In this document: positions 1-7,363 of the stretch, one piece after another | Position numbering within the stretch: position 1 is the stretch's first letter | Layout: every line of letters begins with the position of its first letter | Assembly: GCF_042408365.1 (NCBI RefSeq) | Contig: NZ_JBHOQJ010000062.1 | Span: 1 to 33,420 of the forward strand | DNA length: 33,420 nucleotides | Reading direction: 5' to 3' | From: Thermoflexus sp042408365 | Lineage (GTDB): Bacteria > Chloroflexota > Anaerolineae > Thermoflexales > Thermoflexaceae | Notes under the pieces: model-generated | What the model was told of the DNA's origin: nothing | The model's database searches: none | Seen by the model: the letters and a program-made list of their open reading frames with translations, nothing else | Translations under genes and position numbers: made by a program

Positions 1-27
1 CGGGCCGCTTAGGCGGCCCGCCCCTCA
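1..27. repeat. GC-rich palindromic repeat, family A, copy 1 (cut by window edge)
   Basis: Bases 1-8 (CGGGCCGC) and 13-20 (GCGGCCCG) form a perfect 8-bp stem with loop TTAG, followed by CCCCT. The string CGGGCCGCTTA recurs at 24291-24301, and GCCCGCCCCT (17-26) recurs at 24306-24315. This looks like a right-hand part of the same dispersed intergenic palindrome; its left arm lies outside the window. No coding capacity. Confidence 0.55.
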
Positions 28-100
28 TAGGAAATCCATGTAATCTACATCTTTTGGAAGTGGACCGCGTAGCGCCTTGGATGTTTGACGCTCAGCGCTT

Positions 101-124
101 GGCCTTCCCGGACAGGGCCTTTTT
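101..124 (+). terminator. Weak intrinsic terminator-like hairpin
   Basis: GGCCTT (101-106) pairs with AGGGCC (114-119) with one G.U wobble and a 7-base loop, followed directly by TTTTT (120-124) on the plus strand. It would end a plus-strand transcript coming from left of the window, convergent with the protease gene ending at 186. The stem is short, so the call is tentative. Confidence 0.25.
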
Positions 125-185
125 GCGTCGGGAGATCGGCGGACCTCCTTTTATACCCCTGCGCTTTACCCAAGTTTAGCACACT

Positions 186-1322
186 TTAAGAACGAGAGCA
201 GCGCTGCGCCATCGCTTCCGCCGCGCGGATCCGCTTCCCCAGCGCCGGATGGGTGTAGAGGATCCATTCCACCCAAGGCTTGGGGTCGAGCTCCGCCAGG
301 TTTTGTTCCCCCAGCTTCCGCAGGGCGGCGGCCAGAGCCTCCGGTCGCCCGCATAGACGGATCGCTTCCCGGTCCGCTTCCCATTCCCGCCAGCGAGACC
401 AAGCGTTGGTGGGGATCATCGTGGCTAAGCTGAAGAGGAAAGCCCCCAGGGCCAGCACAGGCAGGCTGGAGGGGTGATCCAGGCGCGGGATGTTCAGGAG
501 CCTGAGGATCCACGGCAGCACCTGGGCCCCGAGGAAGAGCCCGATCCCATTCAGGAGGCTCGCGAAGGCTAGGCCGAGGGGGATATCCCGATGCAGGTGA
601 TGGGCCAGCTCGTGGGCCAGGATCGCCTCGATTTCATCCGGCGTGTAACCCTGAAGCAGGGTATCGCCCACCACGATCCGTCGCGTTGGGCCCAGCCCCA
701 TCAGCCCGGCGTTGGCGGTTCGGGTTCGCCGGCTCATATCGATCGTGAAAACGCCGCGGATGCGGACACCGGCTCGATCCGCGAGGCGGATCAACCGAGC
801 GCTCAGCTCGGGATCCTGGAGCGGGCGGAATCGGTAAAACAGCGGAGCCAGGAGCACTGGGGCGAGGTGGGCAAGGAGAACGGTGAAAAGGATCCAGACA
901 GAGCCCACGGGCACCCACCATGTGGATGGCCAGCGCCGGAAGGCCAAGTATAGCCCCCCGATCAAGGGAAGCCCGATCCCCGCGCCGAGCCCCCAGGCTT
1001 TCATCCGGTCGCTGATCCACCCTATCAAGGTTTGGGTGGAAAGGCCGAAGCGATGGGGAAGGAGAAACCCGCTGTAGCAATCGAGGGGAAGCGACAACAA
1101 CGCCCAACCCCCGCCGAAGGCCACGGCCATCCCTATGGCATCAAAAGGAAAGGGGAGGGCCCGGGCCCACGCTTCGCCCATCGCGTAAGCGAGACCGGAT
1201 AGGATCCAGAGGAAGCTGTAGACGATGAAAAGCCCGAGCTCTAAGAGCCACAGGCGACGGCGGAGCCGAGCATAACGTTTCGCTTCCTGCTGGCGGTCCG
1301 CCCCCGGATTTCCCATCGCCAT
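186..1322 (-). CDS. M48 family (Ste24/HtpX-like) membrane zinc metalloprotease
   Basis: A 378-residue integral membrane protein. The zinc-binding motif HELAHH is at about residues 237-242, and a downstream EWEADREAI segment (about 312-320) supplies the expected third zinc ligand glutamate. Hydrophobic segments lie at about 25-47, 62-80, 112-128, 138-160, 250-270 and 285-305, as expected for Ste24-type proteases that cut substrates at the membrane. The family acts on prenylated proteins in eukaryotes; in bacteria it is usually assigned to membrane protein quality control, and no substrate can be named here. The start at 1322 has no strong Shine-Dalgarno and begins 6 bases after the preceding hydrolase gene ends, so translation is probably coupled. 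A second ATG two codons later is an equal alternative start. Confidence 0.85.
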   Translation of the reverse strand: MAMGNPGADRQQEAKRYARLRRRLWLLELGLFIVYSFLWILSGLAYAMGEAWARALPFPFDAIGMAVAFGGGWALLSLPLDCYSGFLLPHRFGLSTQTLIGWISDRMKAWGLGAGIGLPLIGGLYLAFRRWPSTWWVPVGSVWILFTVLLAHLAPVLLAPLFYRFRPLQDPELSARLIRLADRAGVRIRGVFTIDMSRRTRTANAGLMGLGPTRRIVVGDTLLQGYTPDEIEAILAHELAHHLHRDIPLGLAFASLLNGIGLFLGAQVLPWILRLLNIPRLDHPSSLPVLALGAFLFSLATMIPTNAWSRWREWEADREAIRLCGRPEALAAALRKLGEQNLAELDPKPWVEWILYTHPALGKRIRAAEAMAQRCSRS

Positions 1323-1328
1323 CTGTTG

Positions 1329-1961
1329 CTACCGTTCAGGTTTCAGGATCACTACGACTCCAGAATAGAGGGAGCGGAACCGCTCGGCGTCCGCCTCGGT
1401 GCCGGCCACGCCCGCGCCGTAGTGCATGGGGATCGCCACCTTCGGCGCGATGGCTGCTGCCGCCTGGGCTGCCTCCTCAGCGGTCATTACATAGACCCCG
1501 CTGATGGGGAGCAAGGCGATGTCGCAGCGGATCTCTTTCATTTCCGGAATGAAGTCGGTATCCCCGGCGAAGTAGAGGCGTTCTCCTTCGATGGTGAGGA
1601 CAAACCCCAGCCCGCCGGCCTCTTTGGGATGGAAGCGTTTATTGACGTTGTAAGCCGGCACCGCTTCGATCTCCACGCCCATCAGGGAGAGCCGTTCGCC
1701 GGGGCGCATGGCACGGGCGCCCTTGATTTTGGCGGCCGCGGCCGCGTTCCCAATGATCACCGTCTCCGGCTTGCGCAGGCGGTTGACGTCCTCGGGGGAG
1801 CAATGATCGAAGTGCTCGTGGCTGATCAGAATGAGATCCGCCTTCGGCGCGTTCGCGGGGATCTGCCATGGGTCCAGGTAAATGACGGGCGGGCCGTCGA
1901 TACGAAAGGCGTCATGGCCCAGCCAGTGGATCCGATCCAGCAAACGAGGGCGCTGCTCCAT
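1329..1961 (-). CDS. Metallo-beta-lactamase-fold metal-dependent hydrolase (UlaG/UPF0173-like)
   Basis: 210 residues. The metal motif HEHFDHC is at 48-54, preceded by the family's typical opening (WLGHDAFRI, about 13-21) and followed by FAGDTDF (about 139-145), which supplies the bridging aspartate, and PMHYG near the C-terminus. This layout matches small cytoplasmic MBL hydrolases annotated as L-ascorbate-6-phosphate lactonase-like or UPF0173; the true substrate is unknown. The start at 1961 is chosen because GGAGG (on the minus strand) lies a few bases upstream; the open frame runs further upstream to 2060 without family similarity. The M48 protease gene follows after 6 bases, so the two probably share a transcript. 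Confidence 0.85.
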   Translation of the reverse strand: MEQRPRLLDRIHWLGHDAFRIDGPPVIYLDPWQIPANAPKADLILISHEHFDHCSPEDVNRLRKPETVIIGNAAAAAKIKGARAMRPGERLSLMGVEIEAVPAYNVNKRFHPKEAGGLGFVLTIEGERLYFAGDTDFIPEMKEIRCDIALLPISGVYVMTAEEAAQAAAAIAPKVAIPMHYGAGVAGTEADAERFRSLYSGVVVILKPER

Positions 1962-2060
1962 TGGGAACCTCCGGTTGGTGTCTGAGCAGTGGGACGATTC
2001 GGGAAAACTATACGCCCAAGCGACCCGAGACGGCAAGGGCCCGTCACTTCGCATAGACAA

Positions 2061-2152
2061 TCGCCCTTTGCAGGCACCTGCCCAGGGGTTAACCCATCGA
2101 TAAAACCCGGGTAACTGTTCAGCTCCAAGGGGGGTGGGGCTCTTCCGCGTTC
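2061..2152. other. Gap after the hydrogenase operon and before the MBL hydrolase
   Basis: The non-coding stretch between the hydrolase start (1961) and the protease stop (2153) totals about 190 bases. It holds a GGGTTAACCC palindrome (2086-2095) and a GCAGG-CA-CCTGC hairpin (about 2070-2081), but no T-rich intrinsic terminator and no convincing promoter. Confidence 0.3.
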
Positions 2153-2656
2153 TTATGAGAGCGCTGAACGGAATGCGACCTGGCTGTTACAAACCCGGAG
2201 GATTATACGTTCCAGGCGACGGATCAGACGACGGGCGCTCGCTTCCACGTCGGGAGTTAACCCTTCACCGTAACGGAAATCCCGACCGACGATCCCATAC
2301 ACCACCATCCGGGAAGGGGAGGCCTCCAGCATGCGGGCGAAAATGATCGCTTCCCGTAGGGCAAGCCCATGGGTGGACAGCCAGCGTTCCCGCCGATCGG
2401 TCAGGAGGTCCTCCCCCCGGATCCGGAGGATCGTCCCCGGAGGGACCTCCGCGACCGCCGCATCCACAATCCAGGCGATCTCCGCTCCCGCCCACGCCTG
2501 GGCCAGCGCGACAGGATCTGGAACCCCCAAGGGAAAAACCTTCAGCGGCGGCCAGCCATGAGCCTGAAAGTATTGCGCCACCCAAAGCCCCACCCCATCG
2601 TCCCGCCGCATCCGGTTGCCGAGGCCAATGAGCACCAAGGGTTTTCCATCCTTCAT
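2153..2656 (-). CDS. [NiFe] hydrogenase maturation endopeptidase (M52 family)
   Basis: 167 residues. The N-terminus has the M52 signature: GLGN followed by RRDDGVG (about 9-22), whose aspartate is one of the residues that contact the nickel site, and a second conserved acidic region in VDAAV. This family clips the C-terminal peptide off the hydrogenase large subunit after nickel insertion. The ATG at 2656 overlaps the large-subunit TGA by 4 bases (ATGA); the longer open frame to 2707 lies inside the large-subunit gene and is not used. Position directly behind its presumed substrate gene supports the assignment. It closes the hydrogenase operon. Homologs are named HycI, HyaD, HoxW or FrxA-like, so no symbol is given. 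Confidence 0.9.
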   Translation of the reverse strand: MKDGKPLVLIGLGNRMRRDDGVGLWVAQYFQAHGWPPLKVFPLGVPDPVALAQAWAGAEIAWIVDAAVAEVPPGTILRIRGEDLLTDRRERWLSTHGLALREAIIFARMLEASPSRMVVYGIVGRDFRYGEGLTPDVEASARRLIRRLERIILRVCNSQVAFRSALS

Positions 2657-3954
2657 CCCAGATCCTGAAACTCCAGCCTCAAGAAATGGGTCGCACAGGA
2701 AATGCACGGATCATAATTTCGGATTGCCTGCTCACAGCGCCATGTGATTTGGTCCTTCGGCAAGGAGAGCCAGCGGGGAACCATCTTCCGCAGGTCATCC
2801 TCGATGCGCCGCTGGTTCTGAGCGGTGGGAGGGACGATCCTGGCCTCCTCAATCAGGCCATCGGCGCTGATCCGATAGCGATGGTAGAGGATCCCCCGGG
2901 GAGCCTCGCTAGCCCCATACCCGATCCCCGGCCGCACCTCCACTGGCTCCCACGGATGATCCGGTGGCTCATAACGCTCGATCAGACGCAGGGCTTCCTC
3001 GCAGGCGTGCAGGATCTCGATCCCTCGAACGAGGAGGCTTCGGAAGGGATTGCGAACCGGCGGGGTCAGGCCGATGGAGGCCGCCACCTCCCGGGCGAGC
3101 GGCGCGAGCTGAGCGAAGTTCAAGTTCAAACGGGCCAGAGGACCGACCATATAACTGCCGCGTCCCCGGACGATCGAATGCAGGGCGTTGCTGTAGGGAA
3201 CCTGGAGTTCCTCAAAGACCTCCTCGAAGGCGGACACAGGGATGACGATTCCCTTGCTGGAGCGGATTTGACCTTCCAAGATCGCATATTCTTCCGGATG
3301 ATAAAGGGCAACGAATTCGTAGTCCTCCTCAAAATCCGGGAACTCCAACCCGGCCATCCAGTGAAGGGCCTCGACGATGGAATCGCGGGCGCGGGCGAGC
3401 TCCTCCCTGTGTTCCAGCAGGGCTTTGCGGGAGGGCACGGAATAGAACCCCCCGATCCGGACGTTAATGGGGTGGATCTCGCGGCCGCCGATCCGGGCCA
3501 TCAGGGCATTCCCCGCCTTTTTGATCTGCAACCCCCTCTGCACCCATTCGGGATGATCCCGGGCCATGTGCAAGGCGCTCTCGTAACCGAGGAAGTCGGG
3601 TAGATGCAGAAGGAACACATGGAGAGCATGGCTCTCGATCCACTCGCCATAGTACAGCAGGAGCCGAAGATCCCGAAGGGGGCCTGAGATCGAAAGCCCC
3701 AAGAGGCCCTCGATGGCGTTGCAGGCGCTCATCTGATAGGCCACTGGACAGATCCCGCAGATCCGGGCGGTGATGTCCGGTGCTTCCTCCAAGCGACGCC
3801 CACGCAGGAACGCCTCGAAGAAACGGGGAGGCTCGTAGATCTCCAAGCGCAATTCGTGCACTTGGCCGTTGCGTACCCGCACGTGCAGGGCGCCTTCCCC
3901 TTCCACCCGCGCCAGCGCGTCAACCCGAACGGTCAACGTCCGTGGCTTCTGCAT
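2653..3954 (-). CDS. hydA: [NiFe] hydrogenase large (alpha) subunit, group 3b type
   Basis: 433 residues; the catalytic subunit. Both nickel-binding motifs are intact: RICGICP (C66, C69) and DPCISCATH (C417, C420, H423). A 10-residue tail follows H423, which is the expected cleavage product of the maturation protease encoded next. The motif spacing, absence of an export signal on the partner small subunit, and the four-subunit gene set (Fe-S, FAD, small, large) match group 3b NAD(P)-linked cytoplasmic hydrogenases (sulfhydrogenases, HydBGDA/HyhBGSL). The start at 3954 has AGGAGG about 12 bases upstream and overlaps the end of the small-subunit gene by 35 bases. The reaction is reversible H2 oxidation coupled to NAD(P)+; some relatives also reduce polysulfide. 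Group 3b versus other group 3 members is inferred from context. Confidence 0.93.
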   Translation of the reverse strand: MQKPRTLTVRVDALARVEGEGALHVRVRNGQVHELRLEIYEPPRFFEAFLRGRRLEEAPDITARICGICPVAYQMSACNAIEGLLGLSISGPLRDLRLLLYYGEWIESHALHVFLLHLPDFLGYESALHMARDHPEWVQRGLQIKKAGNALMARIGGREIHPINVRIGGFYSVPSRKALLEHREELARARDSIVEALHWMAGLEFPDFEEDYEFVALYHPEEYAILEGQIRSSKGIVIPVSAFEEVFEELQVPYSNALHSIVRGRGSYMVGPLARLNLNFAQLAPLAREVAASIGLTPPVRNPFRSLLVRGIEILHACEEALRLIERYEPPDHPWEPVEVRPGIGYGASEAPRGILYHRYRISADGLIEEARIVPPTAQNQRRIEDDLRKMVPRWLSLPKDQITWRCEQAIRNYDPCISCATHFLRLEFQDLG

Positions 3955-4723
3955 AGCGTGCTCCTGCCTCCTTGAAAGCGGGGGCATACGCATTGAAGGT
4001 TCGGAACAAGCGAACCAGGTCCGCGGAAGCCATCCCGCGGGCCAGAAACCAGTCCCCCAGACTCGTTGGGTTGGGGGTCTCCATGGGGCCGAAACAACCG
4101 TAGCATCCCCGCCGGTAGGCTGGGCACAGGGCGCCGCAACCCGCCTGGGTGACCGGGCCTAAGCAAGGGATCCCCTGAGCGACCATCACGCAAACGATCC
4201 CCCGGCGTTTGCATTCGATGCACACGCTGTGATGGGGGATATTGGGCCGCCGCCCGTTGAGAAAGGCGCTGAGGAGCTCCAACAGGGGTCCCTTGCCGAT
4301 GGGGCAACCCCGCAGCTCGAAATCCACCGGCACATAGGCAGAGGCGGGGAGGGATTTCTCAAGCGTTTTAATGTATTCCGGACGGGCGTAGACCAGATCC
4401 AAGAAGCCGCGCACATCCGCGAAGTTCCGCAGGGCCTGGATCCCACCTGCCGTGGCGCAGGCCCCGATGGCGACCAGGAAGCGGCTCTGACGTCGGATCT
4501 CGCGGATTTGCTCGATTTGTTCGGGGGTGGAAATGCTTCCTTCCACCAGGGAGAGATCGTAGGGCCCTCGCACCACGGCCCGCGAGGCCTCCAGGAAGTA
4601 AGCGATCTCCACCTCCCCGGCCAGCGCCAGCAGCTCATCCTCGCAGTCCAGAAGCGTTAACTGACAGCCGTCGCACGAGGCGAACTTCCAGACAGCCAGC
4701 TTGGGTTTGCGACGCTTGGGCAT
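3920..4723 (-). CDS. hydD: [NiFe] hydrogenase small (delta) subunit
   Basis: 267 residues. The proximal cluster motif CDGCQ is at C17 and C20, with further conserved cysteines in GACATAGG, RGCPIGKGP and a cysteine-rich C-terminal part (CIECKRRG, GIPCLGPV, GCGALC, RGCYGCFGP) for additional 4Fe-4S clusters that pass electrons from the active site to the FAD/Fe-S module. There is no twin-arginine leader, so the enzyme stays in the cytoplasm. The start at 4723 follows GGAGG by about 5 bases and places the family's N-terminus (KLAVWKFASCDGCQ) right at the beginning; the frame is open further upstream but that part overlaps the FAD subunit gene. About 100 bases with small hairpins separate it from the preceding gene. 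Confidence 0.93.
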   Translation of the reverse strand: MPKRRKPKLAVWKFASCDGCQLTLLDCEDELLALAGEVEIAYFLEASRAVVRGPYDLSLVEGSISTPEQIEQIREIRRQSRFLVAIGACATAGGIQALRNFADVRGFLDLVYARPEYIKTLEKSLPASAYVPVDFELRGCPIGKGPLLELLSAFLNGRRPNIPHHSVCIECKRRGIVCVMVAQGIPCLGPVTQAGCGALCPAYRRGCYGCFGPMETPNPTSLGDWFLARGMASADLVRLFRTFNAYAPAFKEAGARYAEATDVDRSG

Positions 4724-4747
4724 TGGCGCCTCCAGTCGATTGAGATC

Positions 4748-4812
4748 GCCCTTTTTGGGCTGGCGGCCGACATCCGGCGCGAAGCGCCTTGGGAGGCCGA
4801 TTGCCAATCGGC
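4748..4812. other. Small stem-loops in the gamma-delta intergenic gap
   Basis: The roughly 100-base gap between the FAD subunit and the small subunit genes holds GCCC-TTTTT-GGGC (4748-4760) and GCCGATT-GCC-AATCGGC (4796-4812). It is the only sizeable gap inside the structural-gene run. These hairpins could stabilise or process the mRNA and set subunit ratios; that role is inference. Confidence 0.35.
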
Positions 4813-4824
4813 GCAAAGAGCCGC

Positions 4825-5682
4825 TTAAAGCTCGCGCACCTCCAGCAACGGACGGACGCGGGGAAGGGGAAACACCGGTCCGTCCCGGCAGATGAAGAGC
4901 GGGCCGAACTGGCAGTGGCCACAAAACCCCACCGCGCATTTCATGTTTCGTTCCAGCGAAAGGAAAATGCGCTCCGGCAGGACCCCCCGGTCCTCCAGCT
5001 CCCGGGCGGCGACCCGCATCATCACCTCGGGGCCGCACATCAGGACGAAGGCGCGCCGCAGATCGAGGAGCCGCTCCGCCAGAGGCAACAAGGTGGTCAC
5101 CACGCCGATATGTCCCCGCCAGGCCTCATCGCCGCGATCGACGGTCACGAAGACATGCAGGTCCAGGCGCCCGCGCCACCGCTCCAGCTCCAATTGATAG
5201 AGCAGATCCGCCGGGGTTCGGGATCCGTAGAGGAGAACGATCTGTTCGTAATCCGAGCGATGGGCCAGCAGATATTGCAAGGCAGGGCGCAACGGGGCGA
5301 GCCCGATGCCTCCGGCCAGGATCAGGATGTCTTGCCCTTGGGCTTCCTCCAGAGGCCAGCCATGCCCGAACGGCCCCCGAACCCCCACGACGTGCCCCTT
5401 GCGGAGGCGGGCCAGGGCTCGGGTGACATGCCCGACGGCCCGCACCGTATGCTCCAGATCGCGGGTTCGAGGATGAACGCCGCTGATGGAGATGGGAACC
5501 TCGCCGATGCCGAAGAGATACAGCATGTTGAACTGGCCGGGCCGGAAGGAAAAGGCGCTCCCGTCCGGAGGGCGTAGGCGCAGGGTGATGGTGTCCAGGG
5601 TCTCCCGGCGAACGCCGGTGACCTGGAAAGGGAGGGGGAGGAACAGGTCAGGAGCCGGGGGAGCGATCGCCTGAGGGATCAT
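4825..5682 (-). CDS. hydG: Hydrogenase gamma subunit: FAD/NAD(P)-binding oxidoreductase
   Basis: 285 residues of the ferredoxin-NADP reductase/PyrK type. The N-terminal FAD domain (about 20-110) contains the flavin motif RPGQFNML; the NAD(P) domain holds LAGGIGLAPLRP (about 129-140) and a C-terminal CGPEVMM. The end carries CAVGFCGHCQ plus a later CRDG, a [2Fe-2S]-binding pattern. In group 3b enzymes this subunit exchanges electrons between NAD(P)(H) and the beta subunit. The ATG at 5682 overlaps the preceding TGA as ATGA and follows GGAGG. Confidence 0.92.
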   Translation of the reverse strand: MIPQAIAPPAPDLFLPLPFQVTGVRRETLDTITLRLRPPDGSAFSFRPGQFNMLYLFGIGEVPISISGVHPRTRDLEHTVRAVGHVTRALARLRKGHVVGVRGPFGHGWPLEEAQGQDILILAGGIGLAPLRPALQYLLAHRSDYEQIVLLYGSRTPADLLYQLELERWRGRLDLHVFVTVDRGDEAWRGHIGVVTTLLPLAERLLDLRRAFVLMCGPEVMMRVAARELEDRGVLPERIFLSLERNMKCAVGFCGHCQFGPLFICRDGPVFPLPRVRPLLEVREL

Positions 5683-6158
5683 AGAGCCCTCCTCGGCGCG
5701 GGAGCGTAAAGGTCAAGGAGCTGTAGACGGGTCGCCTTGAGCCGCCCGGCCACCACGGCCAGCAACCGGCTGAGGATCCAAGCCGCCAGGGCGCAGTCCC
5801 GGTGCATCCGATCCCGCAATTGGGCGGCGTCCAGGACCAGGGCTTTGGTCTCCGTGAGCGCCCGGGCATCGAACTCCCAGCGATAAGGGGGGAGCGCCCA
5901 GGACCATCCGACGATCTCCCCGGCGCTCACCGTCTGCAGGCGCAGGGAACCCCGCTCCGGGACAAACATTTCGATCGCCACCAGGCCGTCGATGATCAGG
6001 AAAAAGGCATCGGCGGCCCGGCCTTCCCGCAAGAGCAAGGTGTCCGGGGCGTACGTCTGCATCCGGGCGATCTCCGCCAGGCTCTCCCTCCAGGCCGCTT
6101 CCATATCGTGAGTGAAGGGATGCTGACGCAGCGCTTCCAGGATCTCGTCCTTTGACAT
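5679..6158 (-). CDS. Cyclic-nucleotide-binding-domain (HoxI-like) protein in the hydrogenase operon
   Basis: 159 residues with a single CRP-type beta-barrel domain (about 20-130): LLLREGRAADAFFLIIDGLVAI matches the entry strands, and SAGEIVGWSWALPPYRWEFDA sits where CRP has its phosphate-binding cassette, with one arginine near the cAMP-contacting position. There is a C-terminal helix but no helix-turn-helix, so it is not a DNA-binding regulator. Known precedent: HoxI, a small protein with cNMP-binding-domain similarity, is a subunit of the NAD-linked soluble hydrogenase (group 3d) of Cupriavidus/Ralstonia, where it is tied to NADPH activation. Here the gene lies between beta and gamma subunit genes (3-base gap, then ATGA overlap), so it is likely a fifth subunit or activation factor. 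The ligand is unknown. Confidence 0.75.
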   Translation of the reverse strand: MSKDEILEALRQHPFTHDMEAAWRESLAEIARMQTYAPDTLLLREGRAADAFFLIIDGLVAIEMFVPERGSLRLQTVSAGEIVGWSWALPPYRWEFDARALTETKALVLDAAQLRDRMHRDCALAAWILSRLLAVVAGRLKATRLQLLDLYAPAPRRAL

Positions 6159-6161
6159 CGT

Positions 6162-7313
6162 TTACCTCCTCTCGCCAACCGGAGCGCCATCCGTCTGCCG
6201 GATCGCCGCAACCTCCTCCGTCAGGTCGATGCCCACGGGGCACCACGTGATGCAACGCCCGCAACCCACACAACCGGAGGTTCCGAACTGATCCCACCAG
6301 GAGGCCAGCTTGTGGGTGAGCCATTGGCGATAGCGCGCCTTGGCGCTCTGACGGATCGGACGTCCGGCGGTGTAGGTGAAGGCGGTGGTGAAGCAGGAGT
6401 CCCACCGGCGCACCCGCTCCGCCTGGGCTCCCGCCAGGTCGCTGATGTCCTCCACCGTGAAGCAAAAGCAGGTGGGGCAGACCATCGTGCAGTTCCCGCA
6501 TGTGAGGCAGCGCTGGGCCACCTCCTCCCAGCGCGGATGCTCCAGGTTACGGTAAAGGAGGCCCGGGAGGTCGGTGGTGTCCAGCTTCCGACCCATGGAG
6601 CGGGCGGTTTCCTCCAGAGCGGCCTCCACGGCGGAGCGATCCGCCTCCGTGGCGGGCGCGCAGGGGATCTCCGCCATGAGCTGGGCGCCGCGCTCGGTTC
6701 CGATCTCGACCACGAAGGTGTCGGGGAGCTCGGTGAGGATGAGGTCGGCGCCGGGCGGCGCTTTGGGCCCGGTGCCCATGGAGGCACAAAAGCATGTGCT
6801 CCCGGCCACCGTGCATTGGACGGCGATCAAGAAAATCGCCTCGCGACGGGCCTGATAAACCGGATCCACATAGGGGCCGGCCGCGAGCACCCGGTCCAGG
6901 ATGGCGATGGCGTGGAGCTCGCAGGCCCGGACGCCGAGGAAGGCGTAGCGGGGCGGGGGGTCGGTGGCGGGGATCCATTCAAAGCCTTGGCCGTTGCGGC
7001 GCGCCCGACCCAGGGGGAGGACAGGGGGATGCAGGAAGCGCTTCCAGGAATGAGGGCCGACGGCGTAACCGAAGAAGGCTTCATCCTCGCGAGGCTTCAG
7101 CCGGTACCAGCCCTTTTCCTGCTCGTCGGTCCAGCCGATGGGGAGATCCGCGAGGCGTTGGATCTCATCGTACACGATGGCGCCGTCCTGGATGCGCGGG
7201 CCGATCACGATGTAGCCCCGGCGCTGTAAGGCCTCGAGCAGCGCTTGGAGCTGCGCCTTCTCCATCCGCCAGGCCTGGCCCGGGGCCGGGCGGACGGGTT
7301 CTTGGGTCCCCAT
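6162..7313 (-). CDS. hydB: Hydrogenase beta subunit: 4Fe-4S dicluster electron-transfer protein
   Basis: 383 residues. The C-terminal part has two 4Fe-4S motifs, CLTCGNCTMVCP (about 272-283) and CVGCGRCITWCPVGID (about 355-370), with an additional CFC after the first. The N-terminal two thirds match the Fe-S subunit of sulfhydrogenase-type enzymes (HydB/HyhB), which link the FAD subunit to the small subunit. The ATG at 7313 follows GGGAGG by 6 bases; an internal ATG at 7265 is less well placed. It is the first structural gene, preceded by the palindrome at 7338-7363, and is followed after 3 bases by the HoxI-like gene. Confidence 0.92.
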   Translation of the reverse strand: MGTQEPVRPAPGQAWRMEKAQLQALLEALQRRGYIVIGPRIQDGAIVYDEIQRLADLPIGWTDEQEKGWYRLKPREDEAFFGYAVGPHSWKRFLHPPVLPLGRARRNGQGFEWIPATDPPPRYAFLGVRACELHAIAILDRVLAAGPYVDPVYQARREAIFLIAVQCTVAGSTCFCASMGTGPKAPPGADLILTELPDTFVVEIGTERGAQLMAEIPCAPATEADRSAVEAALEETARSMGRKLDTTDLPGLLYRNLEHPRWEEVAQRCLTCGNCTMVCPTCFCFTVEDISDLAGAQAERVRRWDSCFTTAFTYTAGRPIRQSAKARYRQWLTHKLASWWDQFGTSGCVGCGRCITWCPVGIDLTEEVAAIRQTDGAPVGERR

Positions 7314-7337
7314 GCGAACCTCCCATGGAGCGGGCGG

Positions 7338-7363
7338 TTGATCAGATTATAATCTTCGATCAA
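7338..7363 (-). promoter_or_regulatory. Palindromic promoter/operator candidate before hydB
   Basis: TTGATC (7338-7343) and GATCAA (7358-7363) flank the perfect 12-base palindrome AGATTATAATCT (7344-7355), with two extra bases on one side. The core contains a perfect -10 hexamer TATAAT on the minus strand, which would start transcription about 25 bases before the hydB ATG. No -35 hexamer is visible at 16-18 bases. The half-sites resemble FNR half-sites (TTGAT/ATCAA) but the 16-base spacing is not that of FNR. The site overlaps the hypE stop codon. Confidence 0.45.

Noticed and set aside
2686..3603. 305-codon plus-strand open frame opposite the hydrogenase large subunit
   Set aside because: Fully antisense to a gene with intact catalytic motifs; no independent evidence of coding.
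5679..6158. Crp/Fnr transcription regulator
   Set aside because: Only the nucleotide-binding-like barrel is present; the C-terminal part is too short for a winged helix and has no helix-turn-helix pattern.
2153..7313. Group 3d (HoxFUYH) hydrogenase
   Set aside because: The HoxI-like gene hints at it, but HoxF/HoxU-type diaphorase subunits are absent and the beta, gamma, delta, alpha order is that of group 3b.
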